Shown here: positions 1 to 9,553 of the stretch, piece after piece
How the letters are laid out: each line of letters starts with the position of its first letter
Position numbering within the stretch: the first letter of the stretch is position 1
From: Sodiomyces alkalinus F11
Lineage: Eukaryota; Ascomycota; Sordariomycetes; Glomerellales; Plectosphaerellaceae
DNA length: 64,000 nt
Assembly (NCBI RefSeq): GCF_003711515.1
Contig: NW_021167087.1
Span: 1,147,246-1,211,245, forward strand
Reading direction: 5' to 3'
Notes under the pieces: model-generated
The model's database searches: none
The model's input: the letters and a program-made list of their open reading frames with translations, nothing else
Told to the model about the DNA's origin: nothing
Made by a program: the position numbers and the translations under genes

Positions 1-619
1 ACCCTATAGGTATACTGGTATATATCCCACGGGACGGCCCTAGACGGGGAATAGTATAGGGTAACTCGGGGAGTCACGTGCTAAGTCACGTGTTACTAGG
101 TACAGAGGTACTTAGTATACCGTCCGGAACGGACCAGGGTTAGTCACTCCGACGAAGTGACTAGTAAGTAATCGGTCACGACAGAATCACCTAGGCATAG
201 CGACCACGTAAGGAATAGTCATTACTAGTAAGGAGGCACTATCACTATATAAACCAGAGTATCCTAGGTCTTACTTCTATTAGAGAATAAGATATCGATT
301 AATCTAAGTCTTTACCTAGACTATTAGTCTACGCCTGACTCTACCTTATAAAGAAGACGCCTAGTCTTTACGACGCAACTACGACTAGACACTACGAACG
401 ATAGTTACTGCTCTTTAGTTAACATCCTCTTCTTATTTTAAACTAAAACCTCGACGCCAGTCCCCTATCGTCCGCTATACTATAGAGGATCGGAAGCCGT
501 CGTAACAACAACCTCCTCTTACCTCGTGAACACAAACTCACGACAACCCTAACTAGGGATCCTAGACTTAGTATCCAGGAACCCAGGTCGTAACATATAT
601 CTACGTAGTATTTAACCGC
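1..619. other. RIP-affected AT-rich DNA, no gene
   Basis: This stretch has the same TpA-rich, CpA-poor composition as the copia relic. It should contain RNase H and the 3' LTR of the element, but no motif of either could be read. The short minus-strand ORF at 631-443 begins as the tail of reverse transcriptase (EKIAVKYYVDI) and then loses similarity. Confidence 0.6.
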
Positions 620-1189
620 GATCTTTTCCACGTAGGAGGATTATAATAGCTATAACCTACGGGTGGCTCTGTCTCTTAGGACCTTAATTCCTAGGAACTA
701 ACGGATTTCTTCGCCTCCTAATAACCTATAGCTTTATTTAAGGGCGGCCTTAAGGTCGTCGGTGTTAGTCTTATAGTCTTTATAGTATATAAGTCCGATA
801 TCGTTAACGTAGAAGAATAGGATTAAACCGTCGCGGATTATAATATAGGGGTTATTAGGTATAGCCGTGAATCCTATCCTCTATAGTATACCGCTAGATT
901 CCTTTTACTATAGTAGTGGCGATACCCTTAAGCCGAAGAGGGCTTTCCATAGTAGTAGTACCTTACCTGGTACTTTATAGCCTTACGGTATCTTTATAAA
1001 TACCTTTTCTTTAAGACTAGCGTTAACGAACGCGTTTATAGCGTCGAACTGCCTTATTTCTAGGTTAAATCAGGCGGCGATTACTATTAGTATATGGAAG
1101 GACCGCGAGGCTAGTATTACGGTGTAGTTATCTTTAGTCTTTAACCGTTTTTATTAATCCCCTCGGATTATAAGGCGTGTCTTATACTT
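620..1189 (-). pseudogene. copia reverse transcriptase remnant with YVDD changed to YVND
   Basis: From 1189 downwards the minus strand reads KYKTRLIIRGD, then FNLEIRQFDAINAFVNASLKE (about 1060-1000), IKIP-GYKVPGKVLLLWKALFGL, and DGLILFFYVNDIG at 832-794, followed by LGIKVLRD and SSYVEKIA. These are the conserved blocks of copia reverse transcriptase in the right order and spacing. The catalytic pair that should read YVDD reads YVND: the Asp codon GAC has become AAC, a CpA-to-TpA change on the plus strand. Stop codons TAG, TAA and TGA occur in the frame. Below about 620 the copia similarity is lost and no RNase H motif could be found. Confidence 0.9.
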
Positions 1190-1780
1190 AAGGAGGGTGC
1201 CCTCCTTCTTAAATTTATAGGTGTATACTTACTTATAGGCGAGGACTTAATACTTATTAACCTAATTACTACTTACCTCCCGCTAATAGCCTATCTATCA
1301 GTACCCCTTAAGGTATTCCCCCTTAGCCTATAACCACCGCTCCCGTAATAGGTGGACGCGTATATCGCGGTGGTGGTTTAGTAAAGGCGGGAGATCCTCG
1401 CGGGTTAGGTGTAATAGCGATAGCGGCTAGGAGGTATAAGGGGACTCTATAGCACCGACGTTATCGTTAATAGCTTACTTCCTCGTGCGTATAGGGTTAT
1501 AAGTCCTTCTAGCATTAAAGAACGCCTTCTAGGCGTTATTATTCTACACCTTCTTAGTCTTATAGATACTTACGATAGATAGGCGCGCGGGTAATAGGCG
1601 CGTAGCCGATAAATACCCCCTAAGGATATCCCTAGCTATCCGTTAATAGTTATTATATTCTTCTATCTTAACGCTCCTGATTACCGCTAACGTTATAAGG
1701 AACGCGCGCGCGGGATCTTCCGGGAATTTTAAAGGCGTGGGAAACGGTTTAAACCTCGTAGTAGTAAACTATAAAGTGTT

Positions 1781-1935
1781 CGTAGTAATAGCAGTAGCCT
1801 CTCCCGTAATAATAGCGGTAGTATAGTCTTCTTCTATAGTAATAGTAGTATCCGTAGTAATAGCGGTGCCCGTAGTAATAGCGGTGATATAGTCTATAAT
1901 AATAGTAATAATCTCTCCCGTAGTAATAGCGGTAA
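1781..1935 (-). repeat. imperfect tandem repeat inside the copia relic
   Basis: The unit cccgtagtaatagcggt recurs four to five times with small changes. On the minus strand it reads as a TAITTG-like repeat within an open stretch from 2008 to 1769, in the linker between integrase and reverse transcriptase. Repeats in this linker are not a standard element part; this may be a low-complexity insertion in the polyprotein. Confidence 0.6.
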
Positions 1936-2599
1936 CGTTAGAGTCTTCCGACTTAAGATCTAATACGTTTACGGCTATACCCCTTAATAGTAGCCTATTC
2001 GCGGTCATATTATATTAGATAATATGGATAGATTATAGGCGTTCCCCGATTCCCTTAGCGGAAGCTATAGCTTATAGCGTTTTAATCCTGCTATTAAATA
2101 TTTTATCTTCGTTAAAGACTATATCTTTTATAGTGTTAATATCCGTTAGGTATAGTAGCTAAATACGGAAGCTATTCGAGGATTAGTATCCGACGTAATA
2201 ACCGATCAATACCTTCGGTTCTAGCCTTTATAGGCGGTTCCTTTTAGCTTAGATATTACGCGTTTTTATAAAGGCTTTATAACCGTAAGCTTATAGGTAT
2301 ATAAGGTTAGGTTAACGGCTGCGTAGGCCTTCGTATAGCGTTCGGTAGTTATTAATATATCGTGGCGTCTTATTATAGAGATATAGTATAGTCTTAAAGA
2401 TCTTAGACTAGATAGATATAGGTAGATTAGCTCTAATTCTTATAGCCCTCGCCCTTCTCTTAACGATACCTTTAATCCGTTCTATAACGCTATTTTAATC
2501 CTATAAATATAGTGCCGACGGCTAGCCTTCTACCCCCTTAGTAGCGAGGAAAGTAACGACTTCTAGGTGCTAAAATATCTCGGAATTAGCTTATAGAAT

Positions 2600-2830
2600 A
2601 CGTGGCCGGATATCGAATTAGGTCTTAAGCAGGGCAAGAACGTCTTTTAATATGTGTAGGATAGAGTCTTAGTCTTTCTTCTATAGGTAGTAATCCCATG
2701 TATAACCTATATACACATCTATAACGAATATAATAGACTTATATAGGCCGCCTACTAACGGCTCCGCCTTTTCTAGATCGTGAAAATTAATAGCTAGGGC
2801 CTCTCCGGGCTTTAACGGGTAAAGGGATAG
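2600..2830 (-). pseudogene. copia integrase core remnant
   Basis: The minus frame around 2794-2690 reads INFHDLEKAEPL, then LYKSIIFVIDVYIGYTWDYYL, interrupted by TAG. This matches the region around an acidic residue of the copia integrase DDE core, where the family usually has V-D-D-[YF]-[ST]-[RG]. The segment is in the same frame as the gag and reverse transcriptase remnants. The remaining catalytic acids were not individually located, so only the core is called. Confidence 0.75.
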
Positions 2831-3649
2831 TATCCGCCAGATCTACGTAGGTATTTACGATTACCTATACGCGTTATAATCTGTTATATAAGGTCCTTTT
2901 ATCTATACTCTCTAAGTAGCGTTAACGATCTTCGCGAGAGTATCGGTGCTATAGTGGCTAAGGCGTTTATACTACTATTATACCGTGGTCTTCTATGGTT
3001 ACCGCGGTTATCGTGATCTCGCCTACGGGTTATCGTGTGGGTGCTTTACTAAGACCGTGAATACGGTAGCGGCCGTAGCTTCTGCGCGCTCGATTATATA
3101 CTAGCCGTAGATATCTAGTAGCTTATAGATAGGCCGGCTATTAGCGGAGCTAATAATAGTATCGTTTATAGTATCCTAGCAGCAACCTTATAGGTATAGC
3201 TAGCGTTCCGAGACGATATTAATGATAAATTCCTTATAGTATACGATATTACGGAGGCGTAATAGCCTTTTCGTACCTAATAGGGATTATATACGTAGCT
3301 TAACGTCTCCGTATCCGAGGATAGAAGCCTTATAAGTACCCACCTAAAGGGATAAGGATAAAGTATCCGTGGGTAGTCTTACGGCCGTAAAACGGCCTTA
3401 ATTATTAAAGATATAGATTAATAATCCTAAATCTAGGATCGCGAAGTATAATAGCGCTCTAGCTTAGTTAATAGAAAGGGATACCCCTTTTTCTTATTAT
3501 AATCTTAATAGTATTATTATACGATAACGCGCTACCCCTTAGGTTAGGGAGGCTCTTAGTCCCGTCGCGGTAACGGATACGTCTTTATAAACTATTATAG
3601 TAGTAGGCGTAGTATTATAGAGTTAATCTTCCTAGACTTCCTCTATCTT

Positions 3650-4936
3650 ATTAGCGGTAATAGCCCCTAAGGCTTCCCGCCTCTTCTATATCGCGGTGTC
3701 TACGCGGCTTTTAAAGCTATAGTTATATATCTTCTTTTCTATAACCTTCGTAATATCTTCGCGGCCACGCTAGGTATAAGGGCGTATATCCGGCCTTATA
3801 TACTAATAGGCGGTAGTGGTATAAGGGTTCTTATATATCTTATAAGGCCTCCTTATTACGGGAGGGATAGCTTTTACGAATATATCACTATAAGGGCGCT
3901 TCTTATTATTATCGTTATTAGTAGTATCCTTAGTATCGGGGAGGTTCCTAAGGGTATTAAAGGTGCCTCTCCTAACTCTAGGCTTTATAGCGGTGGATTA
4001 TAGGCTCTTTATATTACTAAGAACCGCCCGTAAGGCCTTTACGAAGTTATTAATCGTTAGCTTATTTTCCGTAATCTTATCGTAGTTATTTACTAGGTAG
4101 TTATTACTCTATTCCTAGACGATAGGTCTAATAGCTTTTAACGCGTCTTCCGCCTAATAGTCCGCGCTTAATAGCTCTAAAACGCCTATATATTTATAGT
4201 GTATTATCGTTATTTTCTAGCTTACTACCTAGGCGTTTATATCCTTAGGTATAGCCTTTATAGGCATAGTGTATCGTTAGTATATAACTAGGGCTTTCTT
4301 ATAGAGGTTTATAGATATTAGTTCTGTATACGCGTATAGGAGAGTAATCTAGGCCTATAGGTTATTTACGGTATTATCCTATAGCTACGCTAGAAAGCTA
4401 TATAATATAGTATAGACGGTCTTTTCGACATAGGAGTATACCTTATTAAACTCCTTCTACTACGCATCGTAGTCTACCTTTTCTTCGCGGTATACACGGC
4501 GATCTTATAGGTAGCGCGTACGCCCCTTTTTAGAGAGGTCGTTAATAGATATAGGCGTCTTAGTTAGTAGTTCTTTCGTTACGGCTATAGCCTTCCGGCG
4601 GGCGGCCGTCTTCTTCTTACCGGCGGCTATAATAGCGGCGGCGTCCGTAGTATCCTTATCGCCCTTTAGCGTGATAGTAGAGGATAGAGTAGCCGTGATA
4701 GTAATAGCCGTCGCCTCCTCCATGTTAGGGTCCACGGCGAGGGCCTCATACTTACGGATATTAGGTAGCGTAGGCTTAAGAAGCAGGTAGGTATCGGCCT
4801 CCTTATCGCTTAGCTTTAGATCGAGATAGTTTTCCTAGTAGGAGGCAGATTTACCGCGCACGGCGTGCTCCTATAGTACCTAATCTCTTTAGTTAATAAG
4901 GGTAATAACGGCCGCCTTCTATTTAGCGTTAGATAT
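3650..4936 (-). pseudogene. copia gag remnant
   Basis: The minus-strand frame starting at 4936 reads a basic, glutamine-rich gag-like chain, with recognisable stretches such as EKVDYDA, KEFNKVYSYVEKTVYT and, nearer the start, RGKSASY and NYLDLKLSDKEADTY. Nearly all interruptions are TAG, as expected if CAG glutamine codons were converted to TAG. The first codon is ATA where ATG is expected, again a C-to-T change on the plus strand. A short uninterrupted piece (4735-4505) contains a Thr/Ala/Ile-rich segment. I could not place the CCHC zinc knuckle or the protease motif with confidence, so the lower boundary is approximate. Confidence 0.7.
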
Positions 4937-5380
4937 ATTAGAAGATATCTTTACTAGTTTATTATTTATTAGTTAGTTAATTAATAGGTAGGTTAATTAA
5001 TCTCTTAATTACTCTAATTAGATCGATTATAGTTATTTAAGAGTACTTATATAAACGTGATTACTTCTTTATAGTAGAATACGGGTAGCCTTATTAATAT
5101 CTATTATTTAGGCGTTATAAACCGGGCTTATAACTATCGCACGTTAAATAGTATTTAGATAATTAACTTAGTAGAGTAGAAATCTTATATATATGTATTA
5201 TATTAAGTTATATCTATGTAAGTCTCTTATACCCTTTAATTTAAATAGTAAAGACTCTATTATAGGTACTATATTATTTGGATCCTATCCGGTCTTTTCC
5301 GGTATCCATCCCTATTATATCCTGATACCCGAGGCCCGAAGCCCTTAGTCAGGGAGTGGATCCCCCCTGGATCCCCTATA

Positions 5381-5395
5381 GACCACGTCGTGGTC
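5381..5395. repeat. short inverted repeat near the edge of the transposon
   Basis: GACCACG and CGTGGTC face each other across a single T. The site lies in the last part of the RIP-affected zone, where the sequence becomes more GC-rich; a ten-base string gcctatgcga also occurs twice at about 5398 and 5447. It may mark LTR structure, but there is no second copy in the window to compare with. Confidence 0.4.
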
Positions 5396-5961
5396 CTGCC
5401 TATGCGATATTAGTCAGGCATAGTCTGCGAGGCATGGTCTGTGCCTATGCGACACGTTCCCCCTATCGATGTGTTAGTCCTGATTTCTAATAATTACCTT
5501 AAGGGATGGCACTAGATAATCCGCGTCACGTGAAGTTTCGTCTATTCGTCTTTGGTTCTTCTCGCCGTCGCTCTCGCGCTCGGATGGAGATCTTCCAGCT
5601 TGCAGCTTGGGGTGACAATTTGAGCAAGTTTCATCATTTTCATTATCCCCTTAGCCCCTCTTCGGCCCTGCAACACGCGACACAGTAATCTTGGCTTCGA
5701 GTCACCTCCTTCTGTCTTCGTTCTATTTACGGATCTGGTCAACTCTGCTACCACACGAGACGCCTCCTTTATGTGATGCTCCTTTCTCTCTCGCATTGCA
5801 TGTCCTTCCCTCCCATCCCATATCTATGCAACCCCAGACTCTTTACGCCTTCCTGCCATGAATCATAAGCATGTTCTAGGCCTACGGGTATCAGATAGAA
5901 CCGCGCCGAAAAGTAAAAGAAAAACGCCCTCCTATGCCCCCTAGTACCTTAAAGCAAGTCT

Positions 5962-8220
5962 TTACGCCTGTCTCTGCCGGGCATTCTCTCTCCCTCCCGT
6001 TCCTCCGTCATCCTCTTCGTCCGTTTCGTAAGCGCCCGGCATCACCCCCGCCCGACGGCCCTCATCAGCCTCCCTCGCCGAGCCTTGTCCCGGGCCATCT
6101 CCGCCACCGTCGCCTGTCGCAGCTGTGGCCCTTCCGAACAAAGGCCCAAGGAAATCGGCCATAAGCCTCCGGATAGCCGTTCCTTCCTGCCCGGGAACCG
6201 CGTCGTCGTCGTCGGCCGTACCCCCAGCGTCTCCAGCGGCATTGCGCCCGTTATCCTCCTCCTCCTCCTCCGCGTCACCAAAAATCGGCCACCCTTGACC
6301 ATCAACGGCGTCTCGGGGCAACGGCTCGGCTGCCGCCGCTCCGGCTACCTGCTGCCGGTGGTGCTCGTGCTGCGTGTGAGGGTGCTGCGACGCGCTATAC
6401 ACCGGCGCGTCCCACGGAAGCCGCACGCCGTCGCTGGAGAAGATGTTCTCCGCATACGGCGGCGGCAGGGGGTCGAACTCGTAGTTCGGCTGCTGCGCCA
6501 GCATGTGGGACGGGATCTCCGTGATGATCTTCGTGTTTCCCTCCAGGAACGCCAGCCGCGCCGTGCGCAGGTCCGACGGCTGGTCCTGCGGCAGCGCCCA
6601 CGCGTCCACCTTGGCCGTCCCCAGCAGCGCCGCCACCTCCTTCAGCAGCCCGATCGCCTGCGCGTTGTCCCAGAGCTCCTTGGCCTGGTGCAGGTACATC
6701 TCCGTCCAGTATCGCTGCGGCCCCTTAGGCCGGATCCCCCAGAGCGGCGGCGGCACGTCCAGGTTGAGGGCCCCTAACAGCGCCGTGTACAGCCACGGCA
6801 GCCTGCGCATGCCCTGCACCGCGAGCTCCCTGGCCTCCGCCCTCCGCCTGTCCTTGTCCTCCTGGCCCTGGCTCTGGTCGCTGAGCTGCAGCTTCGCCAG
6901 CACGAGCGTCTGCCTGATGTACAAGTCATCCGACATGCCCGTGTCGAATTCCTCGGCGTCGCAAAAGTCGACGAGCCACTGCGCCTCCCGCGCCCGGATG
7001 GCCAGCGGGTGGAGAAAGTTCTTCATCCCGTACGGGTCGTTCGGGTTGAGCGCGAACAGGAGCCTCGCCCACTCCAGCGCCGTGCGGAAGGTCCCCTTGC
7101 GCATCAGGCTCTTGAGGTAGTGGTACCCCGCCAACCAGAACTCGCGGTTCTCCGGCCGCCGAAAGTCGAGCCGCGCCTTGCCCTGTTCCATCTTGTGGCG
7201 GAACGCCGGCGTCGTCACGCGCCCAAACGCGAACAGCGCGCGCTCGCACAACTCGGCGGCGAGGGCGGGGTTCTGGTCCTGCGTCGCGATCTTGCTGACT
7301 TGCAGGAGGGTGGTGATGTGGTACGGATGCGTCAGAAGCAGATTCACCAGCATCATGGGATCGCCGGCCATCACCATGCGGATGAAGGCCACCTGGGTTT
7401 TGTCGTACTCGAAGGCGTGGTGGAAGGTGAACTCGGTCAGTCCATCTTCGCCTCCTCGCACCTCCTGCATGGACAGGTCCTGCGGTGTGGCCCGCGGCCA
7501 ATGGTCCATGCCCCGGATGAATGGGTTTCGCCGGAGCAACACCTCGGAAAGCTTGTACCTAGGATCACCTCGTAGTGCTTGTTCCAGGTTGACTTGCCGG
7601 GGACCATGGCCACCACGTTGCCTCTGTAATTCGGCCGCCCGCTCGGCTTGTTCTTCCTGCCGCGCCGCCTCAATCACATCCTTGCCAAACAAACTCTGCA
7701 TCTCGTTCATTGCTTTGAGGTGGTTGGGGTTGATCTGTAGAAGGCTGGTTCCGTAGCGGTCCGTGCTCGTGGTAAGAGCAGTGCTCGTCCCTTTGTGTGC
7801 GGATTCGCGAGCGAGGTCGAGTTCTCGCAGGGCGGCCTCAATCTCGTCATCCTCGTTACCCTTCGAACTTGGATTCTGGGGGGTATCGTCTCCTGCCGAC
7901 GTATCCTTCTTCTTTCCTTTATTTTTCTTCTTCTTTTTGCTCTTGTTCTTCTTCACCGGTCGTGGTACGGCCTCTTTCTCCGAGTCCTCAGCTGCCGCGG
8001 CTTTGTTGTCGTTCTCCTCGTTCTCCTCGTTCTCGGATTGTTGTTCGTCGTCTTCGTCAACCCCGCCCAGAGCTGCAAAGAGACTGGCCCTAGGCTTGGA
8101 TGCTATCGGTTCGTGCTCTTCATCTTCGCTTGGTTCCTGCGTTTCGGGAGTAACCGACTGCAGCTTCAGCTGTTCTAGCTCTCGTTGTTTCTGGAGCTTC
8201 CGAAGCTGGCGTGTCGACAT
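5962..8220 (-). CDS. RQC1: RQC1/TCF25-type ribosome quality control protein
   Basis: Single-exon ORF of 752 residues starting MSTRQLRKLQKQRELEQ. The first 130 residues are charged and disordered, with an acidic stretch and a lysine-rich block (KKNKSKKKKKNKGKKK, about residues 90-105). A folded TCF25/DUF654 (PF04910-type) region follows, roughly residues 210-600, with family-like segments such as RRNPFIRGMDHWPRATP, LVNLLLTHPYHITTLLQ, AWARLLFALNPNDPYGMK and RLPWLYTALLGAL. In yeast and mammals this protein belongs to the ribosome-associated quality control complex with Ltn1/Listerin and Rqc2 and helps ubiquitylate stalled nascent chains. Length fits the family (yeast Rqc1 about 720). The tail is acidic and Gly/Ala-rich. 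The stop codon lies only about 480 bp from the RIP-damaged transposon, but the gene itself shows no RIP signature. Confidence 0.9.
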   Translation of the reverse strand: MSTRQLRKLQKQRELEQLKLQSVTPETQEPSEDEEHEPIASKPRASLFAALGGVDEDDEQQSENEENEENDNKAAAAEDSEKEAVPRPVKKNKSKKKKKNKGKKKDTSAGDDTPQNPSSKGNEDDEIEAALRELDLARESAHKGTSTALTTSTDRYGTSLLQINPNHLKAMNEMQSLFGKDVIEAARQEEQAERAAELQRQRGGHGPRQVNLEQALRGDPRYKLSEVLLRRNPFIRGMDHWPRATPQDLSMQEVRGGEDGLTEFTFHHAFEYDKTQVAFIRMVMAGDPMMLVNLLLTHPYHITTLLQVSKIATQDQNPALAAELCERALFAFGRVTTPAFRHKMEQGKARLDFRRPENREFWLAGYHYLKSLMRKGTFRTALEWARLLFALNPNDPYGMKNFLHPLAIRAREAQWLVDFCDAEEFDTGMSDDLYIRQTLVLAKLQLSDQSQGQEDKDRRRAEARELAVQGMRRLPWLYTALLGALNLDVPPPLWGIRPKGPQRYWTEMYLHQAKELWDNAQAIGLLKEVAALLGTAKVDAWALPQDQPSDLRTARLAFLEGNTKIITEIPSHMLAQQPNYEFDPLPPPYAENIFSSDGVRLPWDAPVYSASQHPHTQHEHHRQQVAGAAAAEPLPRDAVDGQGWPIFGDAEEEEEDNGRNAAGDAGGTADDDDAVPGQEGTAIRRLMADFLGPLFGRATAATGDGGGDGPGQGSAREADEGRRAGVMPGAYETDEEDDGGTGGRENARQRQA

Positions 8221-9553
8221 TTTCGGTTGTGAGAATCCGTCAATCGCCCGAAGCGAGACGAATCAATGGAAAGAGAATGTGTCAAAAGGAAACAGTTAAA
8301 AAGGAAACAAAAAGTCTGTTGAGTAAGAGGCAAAAAAAAAAAAGAGACGAGGACGAATAGACGCGGAAAGAAAGATGGATGCCCTTTCCTCGTAATTTGA
8401 TCTCCGGTCCTGGCTCTGGGTTTAGTTTGATGTGTCATCGGGGAGTGACGTTAAGGTAGTGGGGCATAAGGTACCTAGTGGGGTGACTGATAAGATAAAA
8501 CCCTCAAGCGCCACTACCTTTGGAAAGTACCTTGGGTTACACGTAAGGTAAGGCAGGTACTCTATACGGAGTAGTTGCCCTTACTTTTATAAGGTAGTTC
8601 TCCTTTGCCTGTGGGCTACCTTAACCTACCTAGGTACCCAGGTAAAGGCCGTGAATAAGGTAACGATTGCGGGTAAGAATCATATATACAGTGTTTTGTA
8701 CGGTACGGTACTGGAACTTCGTAGTTCGTACTATAAGGTACCTTGGGCTTACTAGACCAAGACCAAGAGACCAACAAACATGAACCCTTAGGTACTCCGT
8801 GCCTGTACTTCAGGGGAAAGAACATCAAAGACGAAACGAAGTATATCAAAAGTCACGTCCGGCGACATCCAAGTCTCAAAGTGGTCTTAATGAATTCGCA
8901 TTGTTCTCGAACAGCGCCCCGAGTGTGTACTAAGTAAGTACCTTAAGACAGACTCGTCGTGACGCCGCTCGAAGCATCAAGACCCATCAATGTTGTTGTG
9001 TTGAATGTTTTGACCTTCCGTCGTCTGCCTCAACTTTCCTATTCCTAGCAAATATCCACGTCCGCTTCGTGTCATCATCTCATCTTCGTCCATTCCTCAT
9101 CCACCGCGCTTCGTTTCGTTTTTGTCACAGAAGCCAAAAAAAAAATTTGGGCTCCTCGGGCTTGATTTCGTTCTCTCCGCGCACATGCCAGAGCCCTGGG
9201 TCTCTCGTCTGCCACAAGGGGCCAGTGCAGCAGAAAACCATCGCTTCATCTTCAGCAGTAAAGTAGATAAGAAAAACCCACAAAATAAGCCCCTCACCCA
9301 TGCTTTGCAGGACTCATCATTAGCGCTCCTGTCCTTTGCCTGCCCGCCGCTGAAGTGCCAAACTCCCCCGCCCCAGTGTTCATGCCATGTTGAAAAAGTA
9401 AAAGAAACGCAATCGTACAAGATGTCCGTCCCGCCTAATCGCCGATAACCACTCAAAGTGTCATGGGACCTGTCGAAGAAGCTTCCCTCGACCTGCAGCC
9501 AGAGGATTCCCGCGACTCGCAGTCGAGCCAGTTGGCCTCGTAGTCTCCTGTCC
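8221..9553. other. intergenic: promoter side of RQC1 and 3' flank of SCD6
   Basis: About 1.3 kb without a supported gene. It contains a 12-base A run at about 8331-8342, just upstream of the RQC1 start, and the palindrome TACCTAGGTA at 8627-8636, a motif that recurs in other intergenic stretches of the window. A long minus ORF over 10074-9097 is not a gene. Confidence 0.7.

Larger units (their letters stand above)
1..5480 (-). mobile_element. RIP-degraded Ty1/copia retrotransposon (left end outside window)
   Basis: Reading the minus strand from about 4936 downwards gives gag, then integrase, then reverse transcriptase, which is the order of Ty1/copia elements. Landmark codons at 4936 (gag start), 2794 (integrase), 1189 and 832 (reverse transcriptase) are all separated by multiples of three, so the polyprotein frame is intact over about 4.1 kb and is broken only by stop codons, mostly TAG with some TAA. 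The DNA is full of TpA and nearly lacks CpA and TpG, the mark of repeat-induced point mutation, a fungal premeiotic defence that turns CpA into TpA. Bases 4937-5480 should hold leader and 5' LTR, but no TG...CA termini or repeat pair could be matched to the left side. The element is dead as it stands. The fungal origin and copia class are firm; the exact ends are not. Confidence 0.9.
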
